DNA of 64,000 nt from an uncultured Flavobacterium sp. GTDB taxonomy: Bacteria > Bacteroidota > Bacteroidia > Flavobacteriales > Flavobacteriaceae. The position numbers were made by a program, and so were the translations under genes. Positions 40,890-49,409 of this stretch are shown here, piece by piece. Every line of letters begins with the position of its first letter. The stretch's first letter is position 1. Under the pieces are notes generated by a model that searched no databases, was not told where the DNA came from, and was given only the letters and a program-made list of their open reading frames with translations. Location of the stretch: assembly GCA_943912855.1 (NCBI GenBank), contig CALTVC010000002.1, positions 186,001 to 250,000 on the forward strand, written 5' to 3'.

Positions 40890-42179
40890 ATGGATAATCT
40901 TAAACCAAAACTTGCCACTACCTTTCTTACAAAATTCCCTTTGTTTTTGGCCAAATGGCTGTTACTTAGTTTACCTATAGGTTTTCTTGTAGGCTCTGCT
41001 TCGGCGTTATTTTTATGGTCGTTAAACTGGGTGACTAATTATCGTGAAAATCATATTTGGCTTATTGCATTACTGCCACTCGGAGGGCTTATCATCGGGC
41101 TTGCTTACCATTACTTTGGCGAAAATGTAGTAAAAGGAAATAACCTACTGTTAGAAGAATTTAATTCTCCCAAACAAATCATTCCGTTTCGTATGGCTCC
41201 ATTAGTGCTTTTCGGCACGCTGGTTACCCATCTTTTTGGTGGCTCCGCCGGGCGCGAAGGTACAGCGGTACAAATGGGTGGCGCTATAGCCGACCTGTTT
41301 ACCAAATGGTTCGGGTTAACTGATGCTGACCGTAAAGTAATCCTGATTATGGGAATAAGCGCGGGGGTTGCTTCAGTATTCGGAACACCGCTAGCCGGTG
41401 CTGTTTTTGCGCTGGAAGTAATGGCGTTAACCAGGGTGAAACTTTGGTATTTAATACCTTCTGTAATTGTAGCCTTTGTAGCTGATTACAGTTGCGCGAT
41501 ATACCCCATAGCACATACCCATTATCATATAACCGAAATACCGGACATAACCTTTACAAATGCATTTTATACTATAGGTTGTGCCATATTATTTGGTTTG
41601 GCTGCTTTGCTATTCAGCAAAACAGTACATTTTTTTAGTACGCAGTTTAAACGTTTTATAGCATACCCTCCGCTTCGTCCGGTTTTAGGAGGCGTAGTAA
41701 TAGCACTTGTAGTTTGGGCATTGGGGACTACCAAATACATTGGGCTGGGTGTGCCTACCATAGTAGAAGCCTTTAGCATAAGCGAACCTCCGTATGCCTT
41801 TCTACTAAAATTATTACTTACAACCTTTACCCTGGGGGCAGGTTTTAAAGGTGGTGAAGTTACCCCATTGTTCTTTATCGGAGCTACCCTGGGCAGTGCG
41901 TTGTTTATGATAATACCACTACCGTTAAGCCTGTTGGCAGGAATGGGTTTTATAGCAGTATTTTCCGGAGCTACGCATACGCCTGTAGCCTGTACTATAA
42001 TGGGACTGGAACTCTTCGGAACTGAAGGAGCATTATATTTGGCACTTGCCTGTGCTGTGGCATATTTGTTTTCGGGTACTAAAGGTATCTACAGTTCTCA
42101 GCAAGTGGGAGGAACAAAAGGTTACTTATATTCTAAAATAAAAAAGGATACGGGTTCCACTACATTGCCTGAACAATAG
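40890..42179 (+). CDS. CLC-F type fluoride/proton antiporter
   Basis: A 429-residue CLC-family membrane protein. The second CLC motif is GREGT (121-125) with the gating glutamate E123, and the third is GFKGGEVTPLFFIGA. The chloride-binding GSGIP motif is replaced by GNNLLLEE (83-90), as in the fluoride-exporting branch. With the fluoride riboswitch directly upstream, it should expel fluoride in exchange for protons at the inner membrane. A chloride channel annotation would be the generic alternative and is much less likely. Confidence 0.9.
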   Translation: MDNLKPKLATTFLTKFPLFLAKWLLLSLPIGFLVGSASALFLWSLNWVTNYRENHIWLIALLPLGGLIIGLAYHYFGENVVKGNNLLLEEFNSPKQIIPFRMAPLVLFGTLVTHLFGGSAGREGTAVQMGGAIADLFTKWFGLTDADRKVILIMGISAGVASVFGTPLAGAVFALEVMALTRVKLWYLIPSVIVAFVADYSCAIYPIAHTHYHITEIPDITFTNAFYTIGCAILFGLAALLFSKTVHFFSTQFKRFIAYPPLRPVLGGVVIALVVWALGTTKYIGLGVPTIVEAFSISEPPYAFLLKLLLTTFTLGAGFKGGEVTPLFFIGATLGSALFMIIPLPLSLLAGMGFIAVFSGATHTPVACTIMGLELFGTEGALYLALACAVAYLFSGTKGIYSSQQVGGTKGYLYSKIKKDTGSTTLPEQ

Positions 42180-42219
42180 TAACGAAACCCGTAGCAAAAC
42201 ACTTAGTAATAGTTACAGA

Positions 42220-43083
42220 TTACTTGCCGTAAACCTGTGTAAGGTACTCTTTAAGCGTAGTTGGCTTTTTGCCAATAAGCGCTTCAAGGTCGGCTTTACC
42301 GGTTTCAAATTCGTGTTCTTTTATGGCTTTAGCAAAAACGCTAAGCATCCACACAAAAATGTCAGGTACACCGGCTTCGGTAAGTACAGTTTTATAGGTA
42401 TCTTCATCCGGACTTACATAGCCTACTTCTTTACCTGAAATTTCTGAAAGGTAAGCAGCAACATCGGCAAACGAATATTCTTCATTTCCGGCAATGGCGT
42501 ATTCTTTGTTCTCATGTCCTTCGGTAGTAAGCACTACAGCTGCAGCAAGCGCCATGTCTTCGCGGGTAGCAAAGGCAACTTTACCATCTCCGGCTGGGAA
42601 AAACACACCCGTTTCAAGTACTTTTTCGCCCACAAACATAGGTACTACATCGGCATAAAGGCTGTCGTTTAGCAGTACATAATCAAGACCTGATTCCTTT
42701 AGGTAATCAGCAGTAAGGGCATGGTCTTTAGCAATTACCTCTGTAGCTGAATTGTGCGCGTCTTTAGCTTCAATGCTTGTATAGGCAATAAGCTTTACTC
42801 CTGCTTCTTTAGCGGCGTCTATGGCATTTTTATGTTGGCCAAAACGGTCATCAAAATCATTAGATGAAATAAGCAGTACTTTCTCTACGCCTGCAAAAGC
42901 AGCTACAAGTGAAGCGTAATCTTTATAATCGCCCAGGCGTACACTTACACCCTTATCTGCAAAGGCTTGTGCTTTCTCTGCGCTACGTGCAAGCACGGCG
43001 ATTTGAGATGCAGGAACTTTTTCTAAAAGGGTGTTTACGGTGGCAGTACCAAGCTGCCCGGTTGATGCGGTAACTAATATCAT
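42220..43083 (-). CDS. NmrA-like NAD(P)-binding reductase, QorB/YtfG type
   Basis: A 287-residue atypical SDR protein with an N-terminal Rossmann loop TASTGQLGTATVNTLL (4-19) in place of the usual GxxGxxG, followed by VAVLARS. The catalytic YxxxK of classical SDRs is not apparent, as is normal for the NmrA branch. Enzymes of the QorB type reduce quinones with NADPH. It is divergent from an HxlR regulator, the same pairing as ytfG/ytfH in enterobacteria, so it is probably induced by quinones or other electrophiles. Confidence 0.85.
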   Translation of the reverse strand: MILVTASTGQLGTATVNTLLEKVPASQIAVLARSAEKAQAFADKGVSVRLGDYKDYASLVAAFAGVEKVLLISSNDFDDRFGQHKNAIDAAKEAGVKLIAYTSIEAKDAHNSATEVIAKDHALTADYLKESGLDYVLLNDSLYADVVPMFVGEKVLETGVFFPAGDGKVAFATREDMALAAAVVLTTEGHENKEYAIAGNEEYSFADVAAYLSEISGKEVGYVSPDEDTYKTVLTEAGVPDIFVWMLSVFAKAIKEHEFETGKADLEALIGKKPTTLKEYLTQVYGK

Positions 43084-43129
43084 TGTTATAGTATTTAAAA
43101 GTTTACTCTGAATTGTTTTAAAATCATTG

Positions 43130-43137
43130 CAAACTTA
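43130..43137 (-). promoter_or_regulatory. -7 promoter element of the QorB-like gene
   Basis: The minus strand reads TAAGTTTG. It lies just outside the HxlR operator arms, and the predicted start is near 43123. Confidence 0.5.
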
Positions 43138-43139
43138 TA

Positions 43140-43147
43140 TACATTTG
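43140..43147 (+). promoter_or_regulatory. -7 promoter element of the HxlR gene
   Basis: TACATTTG, whose 3' end overlaps the left operator arm at 43145-43157, so the regulator probably represses itself. Confidence 0.55.
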
Positions 43148-43201
43148 CTATACAAAATATAGTACTATCCTTTTTGGTAGCGCTACCCTTTTGTATAGCA
43201 A
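43145..43201. promoter_or_regulatory. HxlR operator region: nested palindromes
   Basis: TTGCTATACAAAA (43145-43157) and TTTTGTATAGCAA (43189-43201) are a perfect 13-base inverted repeat. Between them are the palindromes ATAGTACTAT (43159-43168) and GGTAGCGCTACC (43176-43187). The arrangement between two divergent genes marks it as the control region for both. Confidence 0.7.
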
Positions 43202-43220
43202 CCCGAAATAAACGCACATC

Positions 43221-43583
43221 ATGGAACAAAAAGTAATTGACCTGGAACCTTTCGTTCGCTGTCATAAAGAAGCAATGCGCCCTATTAAAGACGCGCTCGA
43301 AGTACTGAGCGGCAAATGGAAAATGCCTATCATGGTAGCCCTGAGCAGTGGCCCAAAACGATTTAAAGAGCTATCTGCTGAAGTAGGTGGCATTACCGAC
43401 AAAATGCTGAGCAAGGAACTGAAAGACCTTGAAATGAACCTTCTTGTAAAACGTACGGTACTGGATACCTTTCCTCCTACCGTAGAATATAGGTGGACGG
43501 CACACAGCTATACGCTGGGCGATGTAATGCAGGCACTTGAGGCTTGGGGCAGACTGCACAGAAAAACAGTAATAGGCGGGTAA
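43221..43583 (+). CDS. HxlR-family transcriptional regulator
   Basis: A 120-residue winged-helix protein: DALEVLSGKWKMPIMVALSSGPKRFKELSAEVGGITDKMLSKELKDLE is the family's DNA-binding core, followed by the wing (TVEYRWTAHSYTLGDVMQALEAWG). The HxlR signature cysteine is kept near the N-terminus (C15 in RCHKEA) and can act as a redox or quinone sensor. It is divergent from the QorB-like gene, which it probably represses through the palindromes between them. Confidence 0.92.
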   Translation: MEQKVIDLEPFVRCHKEAMRPIKDALEVLSGKWKMPIMVALSSGPKRFKELSAEVGGITDKMLSKELKDLEMNLLVKRTVLDTFPPTVEYRWTAHSYTLGDVMQALEAWGRLHRKTVIGG

Positions 43584-43628
43584 ATAGTTTACAGTATTCA
43601 GTAGCAGTTAGCAGTCCTGATAAAACAT

Positions 43629-43666
43629 AAAAGTGGCGTATCATTTATTGATATCGCCACTTTTTT
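43629..43666. terminator. Bidirectional intrinsic terminator
   Basis: AAAAGTGGCG (43629-43638) pairs with CGCCACTTTT (43655-43664), with a further TATCA/TGATA inside and T-runs on both strands. It separates the convergent HxlR and large surface protein genes. Confidence 0.82.
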
Positions 43667-43708
43667 AAAACTTATAATATTACTGTTTTGTAATTAATAT
43701 CTAATGAA

Positions 43709-46700
43709 CTACCTCATTAAACTAAAATGTCCTTTGTAGACCTTGCCATCGGCGCGGGTTACGACAAACCAATAATCAGTTGAAGGTAAAAGATGCCCAT
43801 TAAGGGTTCCGTCCCAGGTATCAGTATATTTCAGTTGTTTAATGAGTTTACCATAACGGTCGAATATATTGGTAATCAATCCGGGCTCAGAAGTAGCGTA
43901 CTCTATATGCCAGGTGTCATTATAACCATCGCCGTTCGGGGTAAAGAATTTAGGGTAATACAGCAGGAAAATATCATCTGTTACTATTCCGCAACCGTTA
44001 CTATCTTTTACAAAAACATAGTAATGTCCCGGAGTTAAATCCTCAAAAGTCGGATCGGTTTGCCAGATAATCCCGTCTAAAGAATAAACATAGCTTCCCA
44101 AACCCGAAGTCTGTATCGTAATAGTATTGTCTTGTTGTGTCCAGTCGGTAGCATCTATTGTAACAATGGTCGCTTTATTAGAGAGTATTACGGTAAAGTC
44201 TTTTTGTGAGGAGCACACTACACCATTGTGGTTTTGGGTTACTGTAACAGAATAATTTCCGGCTGTAGCAATGGTTATGGTTTGGGTAGTTTCACCGGTA
44301 GACCACATATAACTATCAAATCCTGAACCGGCATTTACGTCGACCGTACCTCCTTCACAAAGAGTAACCGTATCAGTAATCGGAATTACAGGTACACTTA
44401 CCAATGTAAGTTTTAACGAAACCACCTGATAGCAAAGGTCGGCTGTTTCCACACGTATATATAGCGTTTTTGTTCCTGTTAGTTCATATAATGCAGGAGT
44501 TGCTATCTGCAAAGATGTATTTTTTACAGCAGCAGCCTGTGCCGATGTATAGTACAAAAATACAGCGGTAGCATCGGGGGTAATTTGTATTTCAAAAGCA
44601 GTAAGGTCTATAGTTTCAGTACTGTCGTTATCGGTATCACACACATCGGCAGTAACATTAGTAACTGCGACAGAAGGTGTAACTATAGTTACATTAACGG
44701 CAAATCTTGTTTGGCTATCACAGCTGTTTATGGTTTGCGAAGCATAGTAAGTAGCGCCATCTGTAAGTGGGATATACGAATTAAGTGCCGTAGTAGCTGT
44801 TGCCGAAGCATACCATTTTATGGATGTACCCTGTGCCTGCAATAAGGCTACGGTAGGACTCTGGGTTATACAAAACTGTTGCGACGCATTTCCCATTGGG
44901 GCAGCTACCGTAAGCACATTTACCGCCACAGCCACCCTTAAACTTTCACATACATTCACGGTTTGGCTCGCATAGTATGTAGTACCATTAACCAAAGGTG
45001 TACCAGCAGGTAAAACAGCTGTACTTGTTGCCGAAGCATACCATTTTATATTCGTTCCTGTAATGCCAATGTCGGCAATAGTAGAGTTATTGTATATGCA
45101 AAATGTTTGCAACACTCCTGCAACAACCGGTAGCGGCTCACTATTCACATACGCTTTGATAGTTACCGTAAGCGGATCTGAAAGGCAACCTAATGTGTTT
45201 TTTGTCAAAACAGTATATATAGCTGGACTCAATCCGCTTTTAGTTGCCGATGTTTGCCATGTAACGCCGTTATCAAAACTATAACCTGCCTGGGCATCGG
45301 TAACAGTAATGGTTCCTGTTGCAGTTATACAATCAGGTTGGGTAACATTTACCGTAGGCAATGGTGGAAAATCAGTAGCTTTTGTTATGGTAACAGTTGT
45401 AGCATCAGACGAACAGCCCGCCGCATTTTGAATCTTTACCCTATAATCACCCGGTGGTAATGAAGCCGTATTTGAGGCAGTCCAGATAGCACCGTTATCA
45501 AAACTGTACATTGCGGCACTATCAGTTATGGTAATACTGCCGTTTGGTGTAGCGCAATTAGCCGGAGCAGTAGCCACAAAAGTAGGCGCATTAGGCACGC
45601 CGCTCCCTACCGTAACATGAACCACAGTTATAGCCGAAACACAGCCTGTAGTAGTATTTTTGGCTGTAACATTATAGTTCGCCTCCGCTAAATTACTAAA
45701 TGTTGCAGATGATTGATAATTAACACCATCTATACTATAAGTAGCTCCTGTTGGCGAACTGATAGTAATGCCTCCCGTTGCAGTACCACACTGTGTAGGA
45801 GTGGCTGTAGCCACCGGGGCATCTGGGGCATCGTTTATGGTAAGGGTAATAATATTACTAGCTACACGGCAGGTAGCAGAACTTATATTTACACTCTCCG
45901 CTGTGGAAAGACGGTACATATAAACGCCCGCAGTTTGTGGTGTAGCGGTATAGCTAGTAGTTGTTGCGCCTGCAATGTCTGTCCAGGTAGTTCCGCTATC
46001 AGTACTTACCTGCCATTGATAAGCGGCATTACTATATACCCCGGAGGTTACAATTTGTCCTGAAAGGGCGTAGCTTGTAGCCTGTCCTTCGCACACCTGT
46101 ATGCTTGTTGAACTATTGCTCGCAAGCTCAGATGTAACGGTAGGTCCACACGGGCGGAACGTAATATCATCTAACGCAATGTCATTACCGGGCATCGCCC
46201 CTACTTTATTGTTTCGCATACGGATAATAACCGTATCTACCCCAGTGGGAGTTTGAAAGAAAAAGCCAAACTGTTTCCATTGAGCACTACTTGCAAGGGG
46301 GATGTCGCCAGTATTGTATGATTCTAATATAGTACCATCTGTTTTTTCTATGGTGAACGTAATGTTCGGAGTACTGTTATCCTGGCTTCTAAGGAGGTTC
46401 ATTATCCAGGCTGCAAACTCATAGGTGGTATTGGCACAAAGCCCTGTAACCGTATTTTTATAAAAATAGTCCGTTACCGAAGCACTGGCATTAACCACCA
46501 TCATATAACCTCCCCCGGTATGGTCTGTGGTAGTCCACCATGTATTAGGGGTATTGGTACGGCTCTCTATAGTATAACTACCATCATTGGGAAAATCAGC
46601 CGAACTATAGGTATAGCTGGTAATACTGCTGCCCAATGCTGTACCATGTGTGCTTGTTCCCGAACCAAAGTCAAGTTTTACTACCGGGTCGCCAAGGCTA

Positions 46701-46786
46701 CCACTGCATAACTGTGCGTAGGTTATGTTGCTTATACAGAAAAGCAGGAGTATGATATAGAAATATTTGCGTAGCATATTGGTCAT
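43709..46786 (-). CDS. Large T9SS type B (gliding-associated C-terminal) surface protein with Ig-like repeats
   Basis: A 1025-residue protein with a signal peptide (to TYAQ), an N-terminal jelly-roll of about 200 residues (VKLDFGSGTSTHG ... DIALDDITFRPCG), then many Ig-like/adhesin repeats of 75-90 residues (several with IKWYASAT and TYYASQT), and the C-terminal domain FFTPNGDGYNDTWHI ... STDYWFVV typical of T9SS type B clients. It should be secreted to the surface as an adhesin or exopolymer-binding protein. The start could be residue 1 or 4 (MTNM). It shares its last 80 residues closely with the gene at 49410. Confidence 0.88.
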   Translation of the reverse strand: MTNMLRKYFYIILLLFCISNITYAQLCSGSLGDPVVKLDFGSGTSTHGTALGSSITSYTYSSADFPNDGSYTIESRTNTPNTWWTTTDHTGGGYMMVVNASASVTDYFYKNTVTGLCANTTYEFAAWIMNLLRSQDNSTPNITFTIEKTDGTILESYNTGDIPLASSAQWKQFGFFFQTPTGVDTVIIRMRNNKVGAMPGNDIALDDITFRPCGPTVTSELASNSSTSIQVCEGQATSYALSGQIVTSGVYSNAAYQWQVSTDSGTTWTDIAGATTTSYTATPQTAGVYMYRLSTAESVNISSATCRVASNIITLTINDAPDAPVATATPTQCGTATGGITISSPTGATYSIDGVNYQSSATFSNLAEANYNVTAKNTTTGCVSAITVVHVTVGSGVPNAPTFVATAPANCATPNGSITITDSAAMYSFDNGAIWTASNTASLPPGDYRVKIQNAAGCSSDATTVTITKATDFPPLPTVNVTQPDCITATGTITVTDAQAGYSFDNGVTWQTSATKSGLSPAIYTVLTKNTLGCLSDPLTVTIKAYVNSEPLPVVAGVLQTFCIYNNSTIADIGITGTNIKWYASATSTAVLPAGTPLVNGTTYYASQTVNVCESLRVAVAVNVLTVAAPMGNASQQFCITQSPTVALLQAQGTSIKWYASATATTALNSYIPLTDGATYYASQTINSCDSQTRFAVNVTIVTPSVAVTNVTADVCDTDNDSTETIDLTAFEIQITPDATAVFLYYTSAQAAAVKNTSLQIATPALYELTGTKTLYIRVETADLCYQVVSLKLTLVSVPVIPITDTVTLCEGGTVDVNAGSGFDSYMWSTGETTQTITIATAGNYSVTVTQNHNGVVCSSQKDFTVILSNKATIVTIDATDWTQQDNTITIQTSGLGSYVYSLDGIIWQTDPTFEDLTPGHYYVFVKDSNGCGIVTDDIFLLYYPKFFTPNGDGYNDTWHIEYATSEPGLITNIFDRYGKLIKQLKYTDTWDGTLNGHLLPSTDYWFVVTRADGKVYKGHFSLMR

Positions 46787-46834
46787 TTATTTGCACTACG
46801 AATGTATTTTAAATAAAAAATGTTAATTCTTATT

Positions 46835-46864
46835 TGAGGTAAAGCGAAGTTTATATGAGGTAAA
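46835..46864. promoter_or_regulatory. Two 9-base direct repeats with a 12-base spacer
   Basis: TGAGGTAAA occurs at 46835-46843 and 46856-46864. The 9-12-9 spacing is that of LytTR-type regulator sites. It lies 50-80 bases upstream of the large surface protein gene and 150 upstream of the response regulator. The rest of the 229-base gap shows no clear promoter. Low confidence. Confidence 0.3.
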
Positions 46865-47015
46865 TACCTAACTGATTAAGCAACATAAAAGCGACGAACG
46901 GTTAACCGCAGGATATTTACATCTCGTCTAACCTTGCCCCCGTCTTAACGTAATTATGAACGTTGTAGTAAACCATGGGCTATTTTTACCACAGATTATA
47001 TAAGTTTCCTTTACT

Positions 47016-47444
47016 ATGAATGCCCAGATTGTTTTAATAGACGACGATGATGATGACCGACTTGTATTCAGGGAAGCGGTTAAAAACAGCGGTGTTGATG
47101 CTGTTTTTAACGAATATGCTACCGGGGAAGAATTTATAAGTCATCTTAATGATTCGGAAAACACATTGTCACGACTTGTTTTCCTTGATATTAACATGCC
47201 AAAGACAAGTGGCTATACATTGCTGGAAATGATCAGGAAAAACCAGCGTGCCAAAGAATGCCATATAGTTATGTATACGACCAGTAACAGCCAGCACGAT
47301 ATTCAGTTTGCCGAACAAAATAACGCATCAGGATTTGCTGCCAAGCCATCTGATTACAACAAACTTGAGGAATTGGTAAAAAAAGCCGTAACACACTTTT
47401 TTACTCCTCAGCAAGACAAAGCTATATTCTTTTCAATGATATAA
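47016..47444 (+). CDS. Single-domain response regulator (CheY/Rcp1 type)
   Basis: A 142-residue protein formed by a receiver domain only: acidic pocket DDDDDD at residues 9-14, phospho-acceptor Asp in LVFLDINMP (about 59), T89-T90 switch in MYTTSNS and K110 in FAAKPSD. There is no output domain, so it acts by protein contact or as a phosphate sink, like the Rcp1-type regulators of bacteriophytochromes. No kinase gene lies nearby. It is a monocistronic gene between a divergent surface protein gene and a GH39-like gene. Confidence 0.92.
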   Translation: MNAQIVLIDDDDDDRLVFREAVKNSGVDAVFNEYATGEEFISHLNDSENTLSRLVFLDINMPKTSGYTLLEMIRKNQRAKECHIVMYTTSNSQHDIQFAEQNNASGFAAKPSDYNKLEELVKKAVTHFFTPQQDKAIFFSMI

Positions 47445-47466
47445 ATACTAAAACTAACACACTTCT

Positions 47467-47490
47467 GCCGCCCTAAAAAGCGGCTTTTTT
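47467..47490 (+). terminator. Intrinsic terminator after the response regulator
   Basis: GCCGC (47467-47471) pairs with GCGGC (47480-47484), followed by six T. Confidence 0.75.
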
Positions 47491-47613
47491 ATTTCAAAAA
47501 ACATTCAACTAAGAATATCATATTTTTCTATTTTATAAAATTCTGCATAATAAGTGTTTATTACACAATTATTTTTATAAAATTTGTGTAAACCTCATTT
47601 AAAAAACCTTATT

Positions 47614-49311
47614 ATGTTGAAACATTTTACAAAACTCAGGCTTTGCCTGCTGGTGTGTTGTATGGCTGTGCATTTATCTGCGCAAAATAAACCAGCAGAC
47701 AAAGCCACAATTACCGTTGACCTCAGTGAAAAAATAGGAAAAATGAATCCCGTATGGGCATGGTTTGGTTATGACGAACCAAACTATACCTATATGAAAG
47801 ATGGCAAAAAACTGCTCAGTGAAATAGCCGCTTTCAGCAAAACGCCTGTCTATGTCCGCACACATAGCCTTTTAGTTACCGGTGATGGTACTGCTGCCCT
47901 TAAATGGGGCTCTACAAATGCCTATACCGAAGATGCACAGGGTAATCCCGTTTACAACTGGAGGATTATAGACAGTATCTTCGATACCTACGTACAACGT
48001 GGCATGAAACCCCTGGCGCAAATTGGCTTTATGCCCCAGGCACTTTCCACCCACCCTGAGCCCTATCGTCATTACTGGAAACCCGGCGACCCCTATACCG
48101 ACATTATTACCGGATGGGCATATCCGCCAAAGGATTATGACAAATGGAGAAACCTTGTGTATGAATGGGTAAAGCACAGTGTGCAACGTTATGGTAAAAA
48201 GGAAGTGGAAAGCTGGTATTGGGAAGTTTGGAACGAACCTAACGGACATTACTGGAAAGGCACCCGTGAAGAATTTTTAAAGATGTATGACTATGCTGCC
48301 GACGGTGTTAAAAGAGCATTACCCACAGCAAAAATCGGCGGTAACAATATTGCAGGAACCCGTACCGATGGCTCTAAACAATGGGTAAACGAGTTTATAA
48401 AACATTGTCTTTACGGTACTAATTACGCTACAGGTAAAAAAGGAGCTCCGCTAGACGCACTGCTTTTTCATGCCAAAGGATGGCCAAAATCAGTAAATGG
48501 TGTAGTTCAGATGGATATGAGTCCGCAACTAAACGATATCCTTACAGGATTTAACATAGCCATGTCTTACCCTGAAACTAAAAATCTGCCACTAATCATA
48601 GGTGAATCTGACCCTGAAGGTTGTGCTGCCTGTGGCATGGCTACAAATCCTGAAAACGCTTACAGAAACGGTACTTTATATTCAAGCTATACCGCGGCAT
48701 CGTTTGCCCGTAAGTATTTATTGGCTGACCAAACCAAAGTCAACTTTCTGGGCGCTGTTTCCTGGTCGTTTGAGTTTGAAAACCAACCGTGGTTCTATGG
48801 TTTCCGGGATCTTGCTACTAATGGCGTAGACAAGCCCGTACTTAATGTATTCAGGATGTTTGCCATGATGAAGGGCGATCGTGTTGCTGTAGAAGGTAGT
48901 AGTATGTACCCGCTTGAAACTATATTAAGTAAAAGTGTACGTGGAGAGAATCCTGATATAGGTGGTCTTGCCAGCATTGATGAAAACTCAGCTGCAATCA
49001 TGGCGTGGAACTATCATGACACCGATAAGCCGGCACCAGATACTGCTGTTACCCTAACCGTAAATAACATTCCTGGAAAAAGTGCAATGATGAAGATTTA
49101 CGTTATAGACAAGGATAACAGTAATTCTTATGAAGTTTGGAAAAAAATGGGTTCGCCCCAAAATCCTACCACATCTCAAATTGCCGAGCTTGAAGCTGCC
49201 GGTCAACTTAAATGCATCAGCACACAGAAAGTAAAAATTACCAACAATACGCTTACATTACCTTTACAATTACAGCGTCAGGCAGTGGCACTTGTAAAAC
49301 TAGACTGGTAA
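47614..49311 (+). CDS. Secreted GH39-like glycoside hydrolase
   Basis: A 565-residue protein from the ATG at 47614, where the signal peptide starts (MLKHFTKLRLCLLVCCMAVHLSAQ). The clan A TIM barrel shows the acid/base E208 in WEVWNEPN and the nucleophile E331 in LIIGESD. A C-terminal beta-sandwich follows from about residue 430. GH39 members are beta-xylosidases or alpha-iduronidases, with several newer activities, so the substrate is open. The gene stands alone, not in a polysaccharide locus, with a good terminator on each side. Confidence 0.87.
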   Translation: MLKHFTKLRLCLLVCCMAVHLSAQNKPADKATITVDLSEKIGKMNPVWAWFGYDEPNYTYMKDGKKLLSEIAAFSKTPVYVRTHSLLVTGDGTAALKWGSTNAYTEDAQGNPVYNWRIIDSIFDTYVQRGMKPLAQIGFMPQALSTHPEPYRHYWKPGDPYTDIITGWAYPPKDYDKWRNLVYEWVKHSVQRYGKKEVESWYWEVWNEPNGHYWKGTREEFLKMYDYAADGVKRALPTAKIGGNNIAGTRTDGSKQWVNEFIKHCLYGTNYATGKKGAPLDALLFHAKGWPKSVNGVVQMDMSPQLNDILTGFNIAMSYPETKNLPLIIGESDPEGCAACGMATNPENAYRNGTLYSSYTAASFARKYLLADQTKVNFLGAVSWSFEFENQPWFYGFRDLATNGVDKPVLNVFRMFAMMKGDRVAVEGSSMYPLETILSKSVRGENPDIGGLASIDENSAAIMAWNYHDTDKPAPDTAVTLTVNNIPGKSAMMKIYVIDKDNSNSYEVWKKMGSPQNPTTSQIAELEAAGQLKCISTQKVKITNNTLTLPLQLQRQAVALVKLDW

Positions 49312-49353
49312 TTTATAACATCATTTATTTAATCAGTATCTGCGACTAAAACA

Positions 49354-49383
49354 AAAAACCTCCCGGAGCATCGGGAGGTTTTT
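49354..49383. terminator. Bidirectional intrinsic terminator
   Basis: A perfect 12-base stem, AAAAACCTCCCG (49354-49365) with CGGGAGGTTTTT (49372-49383) and a 6-base loop, between convergent genes. Confidence 0.9.
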
Positions 49384-49409
49384 CTTTTAGTTTAAATCAG
49401 CTTTCAGTT

